In this document: positions 11,667 to 23,486 of the stretch, piece by piece
Layout of the letters: each line of letters opens with the position of its first letter
Position numbering within the stretch: the first letter of the stretch is position 1
Source: Sarcocystis neurona
Lineage: Eukaryota > Apicomplexa > Conoidasida > Eucoccidiorida > Sarcocystidae
Direction: 5' to 3'
DNA: 64,000 nt
NCBI GenBank assembly: GCA_000727475.1
Contig: KL647295.1
Coordinates: 3,423,548-3,487,547, forward strand
Translations under genes and position numbers: made by a program
The notes under the pieces: generated by a model
The model's database searches: none
The model's input: only the letters and a program-made list of their open reading frames with translations
What the model was told of the DNA's origin: nothing

Positions 11667-14600
11667 ATGGAGGCACACAGCGGTGACGGCGTAGACGACA
11701 GCTGCGGCGGGGCTGCAACTGCTTGTCCAGCAGCAGCAGCAGCGTCAGATGGAGAGCCGAATCTTGAGGCCTGGGTGCAGCAGGTGGAACAGGAGCCCGA
11801 GCAGCTCCTTGTGAGGTGTAACAGCAGTGCCAAGCAGCAGCGCCAGCAGCACTTGGCGCTTGCTCTCACACTTCAGCAGCTTGACGCGCTCGCTGCGGCG
11901 TCTGCACGGAGGAGAAGCAAGAAGAAAAGCAGCAGGGACAGCAGCAGCGGCGGGGGCGCGACGACGGGGACCCGTTTTTCCTCGCTGCTGCTCGACAGCA
12001 GTCCGCTGCTTCTTCTTCAGGCGCTGCGTTCTTCGTCCGGTGCGCCGTGCCCTGCTGCTCCTGCCCTTCCTGCTGCAGACGCAAAGGCTGCTGCTGGGGC
12101 AGTGCAACCGACAGCAGGAGTTCCCGCAGACGACACGCAGATTTGTGCTGCTCCGGCAGCAGCAGCGGTGTGGGGGGAGGAGGGGGCGGCAGGGGATCAA
12201 AGTCAGCCTCTTTCTCTGCAGCAGGTATGGGTCTTCGTTGATGCGGCAGCCCGGCAGTTGCTGCGGCGGCTGAAGGAGAAGGTGTTGCAGCTCTACGCCG
12301 CAGAGGTCGGTTGCCGGAAGAAAATGCAGCAGCGGAGAAAGAAATTGCAGCGACGACAACGCAGAAGCAATGCTGCAGCTGCTCGAACAGGAGCCGGAGA
12401 AGAAGTTGCGACTGCTGCTGAAGGAGACACACATGAAGGTGTTGCAGCTGCTCCTTCTGCAGCTGTTCCTGCTGCTTCCGCTGCTGCTGCCGGCCAAGCT
12501 GTTGGGAGGGTTGCAGCAGCGACGCCCGGAGGAGTGGCCTCGGGAGAGGAGGCAGCAGGACCAGCAGCAGAAACAGCGGCAGCAGGGGGGACAGCCGGAA
12601 GCCCAGCACCAGGAGCAACAACAGCTGCAGCAGGTGTTCCGGCGTCTCGCGCTGCAGCAACGGCGCATTCTGCGGGAGACGGGGGGGATCCCCCGGTCAG
12701 CGGAGACGGCGCAGGGGGGGGTCACTTTGACTGGACCCAACACGAAGGAGACGGCTTCTTGTGGCTTCTGCGGCAGCAGGGACGTGAAGGCCGAGAGAAG
12801 AAAGCAGTCGCTTCAACAGCAGCAGCAGGTGGAAAAAGAGCAGCAGCAGCCGCGGCTGCGGCAGCAGAAGAAGACTTTCTCGGAGATGGAAGAGAGCCTG
12901 CATGTTCTGGCGAGGACCCGGCTGATGGAGAGCTACCACCGGGACAACAGGAAGGAGAAACACTTGCAGAAGAAGAAGAAGAAGAGGAGGAAGGCGAAGA
13001 AGAAGAAAATGGAGCGGAGGAGGAGGTGGACGAAGGGGAGGATTTGTTTTTCTCCGTAGAAGAGATGCAGCGGTTTGTGCTGCAGGAGGAGGAACGGGAG
13101 GTAAGAAAGCAGGCAAAGAAGAGAAAAGGCGATCTGTTTGCTGCTGCTGGCGGCCGCGCAGGGGAGAGGGCGGGGGGGAAGTCGGGGGAACAGAAGGAGA
13201 GGAACGCGGACGAGGCAGAAGATTCGTCGGAAGAAGAAGAAGAAATGCGGCAGTTGCTGTATGGAGAGGGCGCGGCGACTGCAGGGGGAGGGACAGGAGA
13301 CAGGAGCAGCGGTGTGATGTACTCCGATTTTTTTGCTGCGCCTCCTGCTGCGGCAGGGAAGAAAGGGAAGAAGCATCTGCGGGAGAGAAGAACTTCAGCG
13401 TTAGACGAGGAGACAGGTGTCTGCGTGTCTGCCTCGCACAGCAGCAGCAGCAAGGCGCAGAAGCGCCGAAGAAGAACAGCAGCTGCAGCAGCAGCAGCCA
13501 CGGGAGACGCGGGAGGGGACACAAGTGGAGACGAGACGGAAGAACAGGCGGCTGGCTGGAGAAAGAAGAGGAAAGGGCGAGAGGCGGACGGGAGCAGCAG
13601 CGAGGACGACGCGGTGAAGAACTCGACGCGTGAAGGTTTCCCCGAAGGGAAGATGGACGCGGAAGAACGGCGGCTGCAGCGTGCGCTGGACGCGCTTGAG
13701 GAGGAGCAGCAGCAGCAGCAGCGCGCAGAGGGAGACACCACGTCAGAGGAGGAAGAAGAAAGCGAAGAAGAGGAAGGAAGTGTTGCGTCGTCTGCGGAAG
13801 AGACAGCAACAGGAGGAGGCAGCAGCAGGAAGGCGAAAGAAGGCCTTCGGGACGAAGAGGACGAAGAGCGACGCAGCAGCGAGAGGAAGAAAAATTCTTC
13901 GTTGACAGGACTGCTGTCACAGTCGACTGCGCTAGAAGCAGAGATGCTGGAGCTGGAGCAGCAGCTCGTTTCGAAGAAGGACTGGCAGCTGCAGGGCGAG
14001 GTGTGGGGGAAGCAGCGACCGCGCAGTGCGTTGTTAGACGTTGAGCAGCTGGATCTGCCGTTGCTGGCTTCCGCTGTTTCCGCTGCAGACGGACTGCAGT
14101 TTGGTGAAGAGGAGACGGGAGCAGCAGGTGCAGAAGCGGAGGGAGGAGACGCGGGGCAGCAGCTGCCGCTGCAGGGGAAGGGGAGATCTGACGGTAGGAG
14201 CAGCAGCAAAAGTTTGAGTCAGCTCAGCGAGTTTATAGAGAGACTGGTGAAGCAGCGAATTCTAGAGAACCTTTTTGATGACGTGGTGCGACGCACGACC
14301 CTGCAGCCGCATGGAGGGAAGGGAGGGGGGAGACGCGACGACGCGGGGGGAGACGCGACGGCAGCGGCGGGTGCAGAGTTGGACATGCAGCAGAGCAGTG
14401 TGGGGTTGGGGGACCTATACGCGGCGGAGTATCAACGACAAGTTGCGCAGAGAAGCAGCGGAGGCGCAGGACAGCAAATTTCAGAAGAAGAGAAGAAGAA
14501 AGCAGAGCTGCTGGAATTGTTCGGGAAGTTGATGTATAAACTGGACTGCTTGTCGAACACGAGCTTCCGTCCGGCGCCCGCTGCAGCCACACACCAGCGC

Positions 14601-15059
14601 GGAGGAGCAGCAGCAGAGGAAAATGACGGAGTTGCTGCTGTGCATGTGGAAGAGGCAGTGCCGCTGCTGCTGAGTAACGCGAGTCGGCAGGCTCCACAGG
14701 AGCTGTTTAAACCGAAGAAAGGAGACGAGCAGCACGAGCTGACGCAGGAGGAGAGAAGACGTCAGCGACGATCGAAGAAGGAGAAGAGGAGGAGAAGAGT
14801 CCTGAGTCTAGTGCAGAGCGGCGCACTCACTGCTGCCGGCGCACGAGAGCGAAAGATGAAACTGGAAGAGAAAAATAAGCTGCAGAAGGCAGACAAACTC
14901 GCGCGCAAACAGACGGGCCTCACGCAGCATGAAGTAGTCAAAGAAATGAGAAAAAACAACAAGAAAGTCAAATTTCAGGATCTTCTCAGCGACGCTCTAA
15001 AAGCGACACACAACAAAGCAAAACGCAACACCAGCAGCAGCAACAGCACGCGAAGGTAG
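11667..15059 (+). CDS. MPP10: U3 small nucleolar ribonucleoprotein MPP10
   Basis: MPP10 is a U3 snoRNP component of the SSU processome, needed for early cleavages of pre-18S rRNA in the nucleolus. This is one uninterrupted 1,130-codon frame. The ATG at 11667 sits in ACCATGG, a near-ideal context. Family landmarks are in order: a KKDWQLQGEVWGKQRPRS block around 13970-14030, IERLVKQRILENLFDDVVRR around 14230-14290, KLMYKLDCLSN near 14530, the EEAVPLLLSNASRQAPQELF block near 14650-14710, then ELTQEERRRQRRSKKEKRRR and a Lys-rich C terminus ending KFQDLLSDALKATHNKAKR. The N-terminal 700 residues are swollen by CAG-encoded Ala, Gln and Ser runs and by Glu/Lys-rich acidic tracts (12,960-13,820), so it is much longer than typical MPP10. 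It lies convergent to the minus-strand exon at 15.6 kb. Confidence 0.93.
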   Translation: MEAHSGDGVDDSCGGAATACPAAAAASDGEPNLEAWVQQVEQEPEQLLVRCNSSAKQQRQQHLALALTLQQLDALAAASARRRSKKKSSRDSSSGGGATTGTRFSSLLLDSSPLLLLQALRSSSGAPCPAAPALPAADAKAAAGAVQPTAGVPADDTQICAAPAAAAVWGEEGAAGDQSQPLSLQQVWVFVDAAARQLLRRLKEKVLQLYAAEVGCRKKMQQRRKKLQRRQRRSNAAAARTGAGEEVATAAEGDTHEGVAAAPSAAVPAASAAAAGQAVGRVAAATPGGVASGEEAAGPAAETAAAGGTAGSPAPGATTAAAGVPASRAAATAHSAGDGGDPPVSGDGAGGGHFDWTQHEGDGFLWLLRQQGREGREKKAVASTAAAGGKRAAAAAAAAAEEDFLGDGREPACSGEDPADGELPPGQQEGETLAEEEEEEEEGEEEENGAEEEVDEGEDLFFSVEEMQRFVLQEEEREVRKQAKKRKGDLFAAAGGRAGERAGGKSGEQKERNADEAEDSSEEEEEMRQLLYGEGAATAGGGTGDRSSGVMYSDFFAAPPAAAGKKGKKHLRERRTSALDEETGVCVSASHSSSSKAQKRRRRTAAAAAAATGDAGGDTSGDETEEQAAGWRKKRKGREADGSSSEDDAVKNSTREGFPEGKMDAEERRLQRALDALEEEQQQQQRAEGDTTSEEEEESEEEEGSVASSAEETATGGGSSRKAKEGLRDEEDEERRSSERKKNSSLTGLLSQSTALEAEMLELEQQLVSKKDWQLQGEVWGKQRPRSALLDVEQLDLPLLASAVSAADGLQFGEEETGAAGAEAEGGDAGQQLPLQGKGRSDGRSSSKSLSQLSEFIERLVKQRILENLFDDVVRRTTLQPHGGKGGGRRDDAGGDATAAAGAELDMQQSSVGLGDLYAAEYQRQVAQRSSGGAGQQISEEEKKKAELLELFGKLMYKLDCLSNTSFRPAPAAATHQRGGAAAEENDGVAAVHVEEAVPLLLSNASRQAPQELFKPKKGDEQHELTQEERRRQRRSKKEKRRRRVLSLVQSGALTAAGARERKMKLEEKNKLQKADKLARKQTGLTQHEVVKEMRKNNKKVKFQDLLSDALKATHNKAKRNTSSSNSTRR

Positions 15060-15615
15060 GAGCTCTGGCGATAGCCCAGTGTGTCTCTGTTTGTGTACGT
15101 GCGTGTGTACACGTGCACGGGCAGAGGACAGACGAGGAAATTCTCTGCATGTATAACTTTTCATTTTCTGCGTCACGTATGGAGAAACAGACGCATATAT
15201 ACATACGTATATGTATACATTGGTCTGTCTGAGAATTTCGTGTATGAAGAGATTTGTGAGTGTGTCTCTGTATGCATGTGGATCTGCGGCGAGGGAAAGA
15301 GAAGAGAGAAGCCGTCTAAAGACTCTTAGATGGTCTACTCGAGAGCGGCACCTGCCGAAGTACATAGACGAGTATTAGTTGATGTATGGCTAAAGACGCG
15401 AGTGGATGTGTGCTTGCGTGCTGGGCGACTCAGCGACGAGACGCCTCTGCAGGACTGAAGGAGGCCTATTCATTGGTGTACGTAATTAGCTCCGTAGGGC
15501 AGTACACGTAGAGTTAGACATCTGTACGCACATCCTGAACAAGAACGGATATGTATGTATGTGGATGTTCACAATATAAATGCCTTGTCGTCGTTTGTAT
15601 ATCTCTGTCTCTTTG
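15060..15615. other. Intergenic region between convergent genes
   Basis: GT/TA-rich DNA between the MPP10 stop and the minus-strand stop at 15616. It should contain the two 3' UTRs. No clear gene, RNA structure or strong repeat is visible. Confidence 0.6.
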
Positions 15616-15873
15616 CTAGTTGTCAAAAAGAACACTTTTTCCTGCTTTCGTGTGTGTAAAGCACTGCGCGCTGAGGCGGAGAAGTCGTTCTCGTGCGATT
15701 TGACGAATGTCTGCTACAACTGAAGCGACGAGAGAACGGAGCAGTGCCTCCGGAACAAGAATTTGTTTGTCGCGTCGTCGGTGAAAAGGCGACAACGTCG
15801 CTTTTGTAAAAATCCTCTTGCATTCTGTTTGACTTTCAACGTGGTCTCGCAGTTCGCCTCTCGACATCCACAA
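15616..15873 (-). CDS. Terminal exon of an unrecognised minus-strand gene
   Basis: On the minus strand a strong acceptor (pyrimidine-rich tract ending CTGCGCAG at 15874-15876) opens a frame of 85 codons plus a stop at 15616. The peptide has balanced composition, a basic stretch HRRRDKQILVPEALLRSL and a predicted amphipathic helix VVADIRQIARERLLRLSAQC, and ends GKSVLFDN. I do not recognise the family. Upstream exons should lie between 15.9 and 19.6 kb, but I could not chain them. An in-frame ATG four codons earlier than SRGEL (WMSRGEL) could make it a small single-exon gene instead. Confidence 0.42.
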   Translation of the reverse strand: MWMSRGELRDHVESQTECKRIFTKATLSPFHRRRDKQILVPEALLRSLVASVVADIRQIARERLLRLSAQCFTHTKAGKSVLFDN

Positions 15874-18800
15874 CTGCGCAGGAGGGGAACAGTCGAATAG
15901 ATGTGGATTTGGCCACATCAGTTAACATGTTTGTACGCATAGACTGCGTGTGTGTGTCTACTTGTAGAGAGAGGAAGAAAAGAAATCCAGACACAATAGC
16001 AAGAAAAACAGGTACTCAAGTGCGTATGCGCGCGCGTGGTGTATCTTCGTTGCACGCCCACGCAGTTTTACAGTGTGTCTACACACATGCCTCTGCTGGA
16101 GAGGAAGGTATTGGAATCTACAGGTGTGCGTACGTTTACACAACCTTGTATAGATATAGGGATGTGTACGTATGTAAATGTGTATGTGTATATCTATTTA
16201 TACGCAGGTACATGAACACGTACGTACGTATACATATGTATTTGTACGTGTGCGGTACGGACCACGACGTGTTTTCTGAAAATTCTTTCAGTTTTCGGCA
16301 AACGGTAACGAGACACTCTGAGCGTCCTACGTAATAACTTCCACACAAGCTTTCTTCCGATCTCGGTGGTATTCAAGGATGACGTAAATTCACGATTCGT
16401 TGCGTCAGCGGTCACAGTTTTGTTGGGTATTACAAGTACAAACGTTCAAGTTTGTCCTGTCGATACTTGAAGCAGTGGGAACCGCAGCTGCAGCTCGATC
16501 TAGGCCGTTTCGGCGGAGGTCAACAGGAGGAATAGGAAAATATCGTTGCTTCGCTCGTGTGGCTCTTGCCCCTTTCTGGATAGGGAACCATCGTATAAGC
16601 GGTGTACAGACTTGCAACTTTCCTTCCAGTCTCTACGCATTTGCACGTTGTATGCCGCAAGAAGCGTATATGTAGGAGAAGACCAGACTTTCTCTGCATG
16701 AGTCTGATTACCTTTCCTTGATGATCCGACGTAGAGTGTCTACCATGCTAGCAGGTATGCACAGGTACACGCGTGTAAAATAGAGTGTCCCGTGGCTTCC
16801 CGGTTGTGCACTTGGATACAGCCTCACACCAAGCGTGCCACATTGTGGACAATAGCCCATCCAGTGAACTTATCTGCGAATCTCATTTTTAGGACAGCTA
16901 GAGGCAGACTCTATCGGTCTCTAAATTACATTTCTCCTCTCAAACACGAGCACTTGAACAAAAAAGACCATTTTGGGGAATTTCCAGGGCGCTCCGTTGC
17001 TGTTTACTGTGTTGAACAAGGTCCTTGTAGTACTACTACAAATGCTGCGCGCGTCCTCAAGACAAGATTTGCACTGATATTGATGATCACTACAAAAGCC
17101 ACATGCGTGCTCGATTGAGGAAATCCGAAAGTCAAGTGACGCGTTGTTCAAATATTGTACACAGCGCTGACCCAGGTTACGTTGCGCCAGGAACTTTGCA
17201 AGCAGTTCGCTTACAGCATTCTAGCGCATGCTTCATATATGTAAGTATTCATGTATACGTTCGACAAATGTTCTCCATGCGGGATGTCGCCGGATATGCT
17301 GGCGATCGAATTGACTGAGGTGCACGCAGGACACCTAGATACCTTATCACTGGTCTCTTCTGCCCCATCAACGCTCGCACAGATAAAATAATACGGTACC
17401 TTAAAGTGGAGTAGTATTTTGTACGTGTCTTAGTCAACGGCAGACAAAATTGTAGTTCTGCGGTGTAGCTCCACAGTAATCTCTGCTAAAGATCAACGTG
17501 CATGTTTGTGACAGAGCGCTGCAGGACGTCTGCACTACTTCAAAAATCCCACAGACAAACCCACCTATTATCATGTCTGATTTAAAGGGTTTGTGTGCGT
17601 CAACACACAGTACAAACCACTAATGTGGGTAGTGCAGTCGCAAGTATAGTCGCTTGTACAGCGGCAATGATGTGTGTCGTTTAAGTTCGCGGAGCGCAGC
17701 GTCAAAGGAGAAAACAACTCCCTCACCTGAATTCCAGGTCGAGTGTGTTTTAACCAGGAACGCAGTCTGTTCCGTCGTCGAGTAGAGTGGGGACAGGAGG
17801 CCTTACTTCACTTTTTAAAGGGTTGTCGGCGCACTAAGGCTAAGAAATCGCGACACGTAGCCGTTGGCGGAGAATCGTGACAAAGCTGCCTCACCCTCCT
17901 CTGAATCGATCTATACAGCATCGACGTGAACTGCCTGGCGCTCTCAGGGTCGCACAGAAAGGAAACCGGCCGTTTCTAAAAAGTGGTGAACTCGGCCTTC
18001 GGAGGACTCCGCAAGTGTTGTCGAGACACACCGTCCGACGCTGCATGTGCGTCTATATTGTGGCCTGCCCTACCCATACTAGTAGCGTGCACTGTGTGTC
18101 GCCGTACACAAGCACTTTTATTCAGACATGATAACAAGTGAGTTTATCTGCAGGATTTCCAAAGTTGTCCGAGAAACAGCCAGTCGCTCTCAGTGGTCAA
18201 GGCCCTACAGAGGACTGCCCTTGTGATGTCGTTCTTCATTCACTGGACCCGTGAAACCTCTGCTGCACACTTCTGGGTCAGTGGAGGACTTCACAACATA
18301 CTGATAAGCGTGCACGAGTGTTTCACCCTCGAGGAAGCCCGACCGCAGGCTCGTCATGATGTTACTACGATGTCGGTGTCCCTGCCCCCCGAGACTGCTC
18401 AAGCTTTTCAGTGTTCTTTTCCGGACATTCAGCTGCCGGTACAGCCTGAGTATTTTGATCGCGGTTCTCAGAGAGTTATCAGCCGTCACAGATGGCTACT
18501 TTTCAAATATAGGCTTACACACATTCGAACGCAGGTACGTGTTTATATATCAATATACGAATATTGATGTATATCGCCTTGAACGTAGTTCCTCTGAGGC
18601 GACGTGCACGTACGCTGTAACAAGAGAAGATTCTTGGTGCTTCTGCTTGTTGCAAAATACGAAGGAACACCGACGTTTGACCACTACCAAATGCATTCTG
18701 AACGTCATCGCCAGCGTAGAATTTCACAGGATGCAGGGCCGCTACCGTGGTGTAGGATTTATGTAATTCTTGATTAATGGATGCTCGGAGTGCACTTTTT

Positions 18801-19670
18801 TTCCGTGTATCTATCAGCAAGGTCAAACCTACTTCTACCCTTTCTTCTCGTGGCACTAGGATGTAGCGTTTAGACATGTTTAGCACCCCAACGCGGTGAA
18901 GTCTATGGGTTAGTTTTTTTTCTTGTGCCATCAAATGTATACGTCTGCGACTACAGGAGGGAATTTGAGACTCTGAAGTTGATTGCTCCCATATTAAGCA
19001 TCTACGCGTCTTGCCGTATTTTTTCACAGTGACGCCCAAAATCCCGTCCAGAAAACCCGCGAAAGAAGTTTGCAAGTCAGTGGCTGGTCTCAAAGGGAGA
19101 AAACCACACCAGCACATAAGTCCTTACTGCGTAGCGTCGCGCCAAAGCGGCTCACAGTAAAGGTTCGGAAGTTCCAAAAATGTCCACTTGCTTGTCGCAT
19201 GTGTACTCCTCGTCTCCCCAATCCTACACGAATGACATTAGCGGTGAACTGCGGAGTCGCGATTTTACCACATTCGACTGTCTCCTGGCAGCTTGATGGT
19301 CGAAAACGGGAGTTTCCAAAACTACTTAACGATTAACATCACTCTCCTACAACGGCCAGTGGAGAACCAAACAAGGCAGTTGCTCTCGATAAGCAGTGTT
19401 TGTAAAGCGGCGGCGTGGTTGAAAAATACAAGAAGCCTATTCGTCATTCTTTGATACTAGAGACAGGACCCTACGAAATTGTGCGTCGTAACGTTGAACA
19501 TTGTTCTTTCCCAAATGCTGATTTAAGCAGGACCCGTAGGCTTCGTCATACTGGTGAATGGAGAGTAGAGTCGAACTTCCAAATAATAGACCGTAAACTA
19601 GGCGTAAGGGTGCACGCAGATATATGTATCTATGTGCGGTTACACTATGCGTAGATATGTTTAAAGCCAA
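15874..19670. other. Repeat-poor stretch, no confidently assigned gene
   Basis: Balanced base composition without CAG tracts. The longest frame is minus 18515-19117 (200 codons), whose middle part (about 18,640-19,080) looks protein-like but matches nothing I know. On the plus strand 18,193-18,536 is open and ends at a good donor (CAG|GTACGT). These overlap only partly and cannot both be right where they do. CATA-rich short runs occur at 16,150-16,240 and 18,540-18,570. Confidence 0.4.
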
Positions 19671-21154
19671 CTAAATGCAGAGGATGCGCCAGTTAAGCTT
19701 TACCGTGGAATAGGTGGTGACGTCATCATAGTAGCCCATTTTATCCAGCGAGTCTTCTCCATCCCCGTTCGGTGACGAGAAAGAAGAGCAGAAATGAGCA
19801 ACAACTGATATAAAAACAAGCCAGGCCGTCATGATGGAAGTCCACCACAGCACTGGATTTATTAGTGAACACTTTGTCGCCGTGGTTGCCAACCCTGAAT
19901 ACACATGCATTTATTCAAAATTCAAGCACTAATAAGCACCACCTAATCACTATGTCTGTCCTTTAACTGTATGTGTTTTGCCAACACTGGAAGTAGCAGA
20001 AGCCTGGTGTGAGCACAAACGGTACCTACCGAGTCCCATAAGCCCAATGCAGCCCATCAGCGACTTTGAAAGTCCCTGCAACGAAATGTGTATGCATATG
20101 CCTAACTTGAAAAGCGTTTCTTCTGCCGTATGTGCGCACAGACAGGCCTAGACACGTGTGCAATCATTCCGGAGTTGCGTCTACGGCCACTCGCTAAAGC
20201 AGCCCTACACCTTCTCCATGTTCTGCTGCCGCGTACGTAATGACCGATATGGGTAACAGTATGCATGTAAGCGTTTGTATGTATATACACACATACATAC
20301 ATGTTTATGTGTTCGATTCCGATCTGTGTGTATAAGTGAGCTTACAGCCGCGACTGCAATGCTCTTGTCCAGCGCACTTGTACTGTCCTCAGTTTTTCGA
20401 CAGGCCTGAGGATAACAAACGCCTTGCCGCTCTCGTCGCTTTCGAGTGTAAGGCGAAAACAGCTTTTCTATGAATACAAGAAAAGGAACAGACGAGTGGA
20501 TACAGAAGTGTATGTTTATTCACACACGTATCACAATCAACACGTTTTGGCGCATGGTGTCCTGCGTTGTGAACATGGCGCCTAGGGCATTGATGCAGCA
20601 GAGACGTGCGACGCTAGACACGCAGTGATGCAGACGAGCAGCAGAAAGTGCTCTTCCTACCTGGACTATCTGGAGTAACACTACTATGGTTGCCTTCGCA
20701 GCACACACCGTGAGCCACAGGTGAACGCGCTGACATGATTCCACTGGGTGCCTTTCTTTGATTGCCATGCACCTGACGCAAATAGCAGTGAAGAGCACGT
20801 CAACCCTTGGTTTCTGTACTCTACGTATTGTCGAGTGACGACATAACTATGCAAGTTACGGTGGCATTCATTTTCAGTGGCTGAGAGGTTGGGAATATAC
20901 ATGTGAAACATAAATGCAGCTCTTGGTCCTCGGCTCTTTTGTATATGTGTGACGTCAGCAGGACAAATGCTCGTGAAGGTCAACATCACCGTATTTCTCA
21001 GAGGTATGCGTGTCGAGCTTTCAACCATCGCTAATTTCGTACGTATGCCAGTACGTGAAACAGTAGTAATCACGTACCCCAACAGCAGAACGGCGACTGA
21101 CTGACTGGCCAGCAACAAGATTTGCCTCCTCATAGTGAATGGCGCAGGTTCCAT
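19671..21154 (-). CDS. Small four-helix membrane protein, four exons
   Basis: Spliced model on the minus strand: 21154-21078, 20772-20661, 20075-20030 and 19894-19671, giving 152 residues. All three junctions keep frame (phases 2, 0, 1). Donors are GTACGT, GTAGGA and GTAGGT; acceptors end TCAG, GCAG and TCAG. The start lies in GCCATGG. Predicted helices: QILLLASQSVAVLLLGC (exon 1-2), WLTVCAAKATIVVLLQIV (exon 2), SLMGCIGLMGLGLATTA (exon 3-4) and SIMTAWLVFISVVAHFC (exon 4). A polar loop with KERHPVESC joins helices 1 and 2, and the tail is acidic (PNGDGEDSLDKMGYYDD) and ends ILCI. The layout is tetraspan-like, but it lacks a long cysteine-rich loop. I do not know the family; the model is well supported, the function is not. 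Confidence 0.7.
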
Positions 21155-23486
21155 GGCGGGCATACTTTATCTCACCAGAAGTAGTATGCCCTTGAGTTAT
21201 GCACCTGCAACTGCCGGCTTTCTCTGCAATCAAAGCACGTGAGCCTGCAGGTACCGACTCTCAGCAACCACGTGCTGGAGTGGCTTCTCTCAAAGGTATG
21301 GTAAGATCAGACGTGCACCCTAAGGATTGCCGGTGCTTCAGTGCGTACGGAAAACCTTGTCCGACATCGATAGGCATTCACGTGGTTGTAGCAGCGCGCC
21401 GTGCCGCAGTGACTACACTCGCTAGAGCTGTACTGGTTGGCCGTGGACGGCGTGTGCCAAAGGCGGAACAGGTGGCAAATTCAGACGCAGGGCGTGCGTT
21501 TTTTAACCAGCTGCTGAACAAACGGCCGAGACGCGAGATCTTCTGGTAGAAATCCACAGGTCACAGAAGAACGAGTTCGCCGAATAGGAGACCAGATAAT
21601 GACTTCGTGTGGTGATCAAGTAGTCTGCAATGCGTAGCGCCACTTGGGTGCAAGGAACAGGTTACACACTTCGTATGATCGCCTTAAACTCTGCATACTT
21701 TTCGCCTCGCAAAACAGCATATATTAGAAGGCAGTGCGGCAACATCTCTGATACGCGCTGGATGCTCGTTTTCACTATGGTGAAACGCTGAAATTTCCTT
21801 TAGCTGCTGTGAGCTGCTGACTTTTTGGGAAGACACTGACCAGCCACCGATCACAAAAGTGTTGGAACCAAGAAGCAACTGTATTATGGCTTCAGGACAC
21901 AAAAAGCAACTGTTGTCAGTTACGTAGCCTCGTTATGCATTACTGGAATTCACCACGACCGATATTCAGCTTCTCCCAGGTAAAAAAGCGAGAACAAACT
22001 CAGGTCGCGTGTGACTTCCTCTAGGCAGCCAACGACATCTATCCATTGTAAAAATGTGCCCCATGTGAGCAACTGGGTGCGACAGGTCTTCTACCAACGA
22101 ATGACTTTGGAGATCGCCTTTGTTCCGATTCAGTAAAGCTTGAAAAAGCAACCAAGAAAGCAGCTATCGCTCCAGCATTCTGCCGCTGGTGTTCGCCGAA
22201 GTGTTCATACACCCGACGCAAAGACGCTCGCTGGTCCTCTCTGGTGTTTTTAGGCCGCTTGAGCAGAAAGACGTTTTTGTGACTGGCTCACCAACAGTGC
22301 AGTCTCCACTCAGGCAGGCTGTTGGCATTCTCATTGTTCACGAATTCGGACTCGAAAGAAAAGAGAATTACACTGCACCAGTGAACTGCGACCTTGAAAC
22401 CCATCACTTAACTACCACCATTTCTGTAGACTTCGACTATGTTGATTATACAGAATATGAAAAATACACACATGTCATGAATTACTAAAAATACGACTAC
22501 GCGGCCATGTCTCTCAACCAGCACTGGCACGAACGTTTCTGAACCTGGAGTGCAGAGACGGAAAACTGGTGTATCCTAGATTTGGTGCTTTCGCAACTCT
22601 TGAGCACCGCCACGCAACTGTGGTCGTCCCATCAAATGATACACACCCTTCTCTCGAAAAATACGATGGGGCAAGTCCAGGTCGGACACAGAAGAACTAC
22701 GAAAAACTGCTGTGTGTGTGTCGTTGGAAACTTCTGTGCGCTGGCCGGGAGTCACAAACGTGGTTTAAATTTAGCATCCTCTGTCCTAATCACACCTCAA
22801 CGCTAGAGTCCAGCCATTACATTTGCAGTTGAAACCAATGATCTTCACGATTTTCATAATAACAGCTTCAGAAGGTGACACCGTGATTCACTGTCTTCGC
22901 CGGTACCCATGACCAATTGCTCACTGCAGAAATGCGGAAAACTCAGAACTTGTGCCAAACACTCACACCGTACTCTATACGCTTTTTCCCCAGCAGACGC
23001 CACTGTCATATCAAAACGTGGCTGCGATATCGGGGCAGGCATGTGACGTAAACTGCGCTTAGGCGCCCAAATTACTTTAGAATGATTAAGCTGTGACACT
23101 GTACCCGCCACGCGGACACTATGACAGCGTGCAATGGACACTACAACAGCGTGCACGTTGTACAGGTCGCTACCAGACTTTTGCACTCTATACTCAGTAA
23201 AAAGCATATGTTGGGTCCGCAACAAGGCATCGCACGGAGTAGGGTAGATGTGTTTGAAGACAAGCCATACCGGCGCCAAAGTACGGAAGTTTTCCGGTAG
23301 CCGTCTTCTTCTCTAAAACAAACCATGCAGACACTCTTCCCTCGCCCAATCGAGACCACCTCAGTTGCCTTCGCCTCCTTGACTCAGGCACTGTTCTTGA
23401 GCACACGTTCAGGCTAACTCAAGTGTTTTCCCATCGGTGCACCTTCTTATTTGAATGTCTTGCTATCGGCGAGACCGACGGTGACT
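21155..23486. other. Interval between the membrane-protein gene and fibrillarin; nothing firm
   Basis: The right end of the minus-strand membrane gene's promoter should lie just above 21,160. Weak open frames exist (plus 22,189-22,485; minus 22,854-23,279), but their peptides look like chance translation and have no chainable splice sites. The 3' UTR of fibrillarin lies just below 23,487. Confidence 0.45.

Noticed and set aside
11745..14209. Long antisense frames (up to 495 codons) opposite MPP10
   Set aside because: Shadows of CAG-rich sense coding; they consist of Ser, Leu and Cys runs while the sense strand has clear MPP10 motifs.
20305..20325. GTTCGATTCC resembling a tRNA T-loop
   Set aside because: No matching acceptor, D or anticodon stems can be drawn in the flanking sequence.
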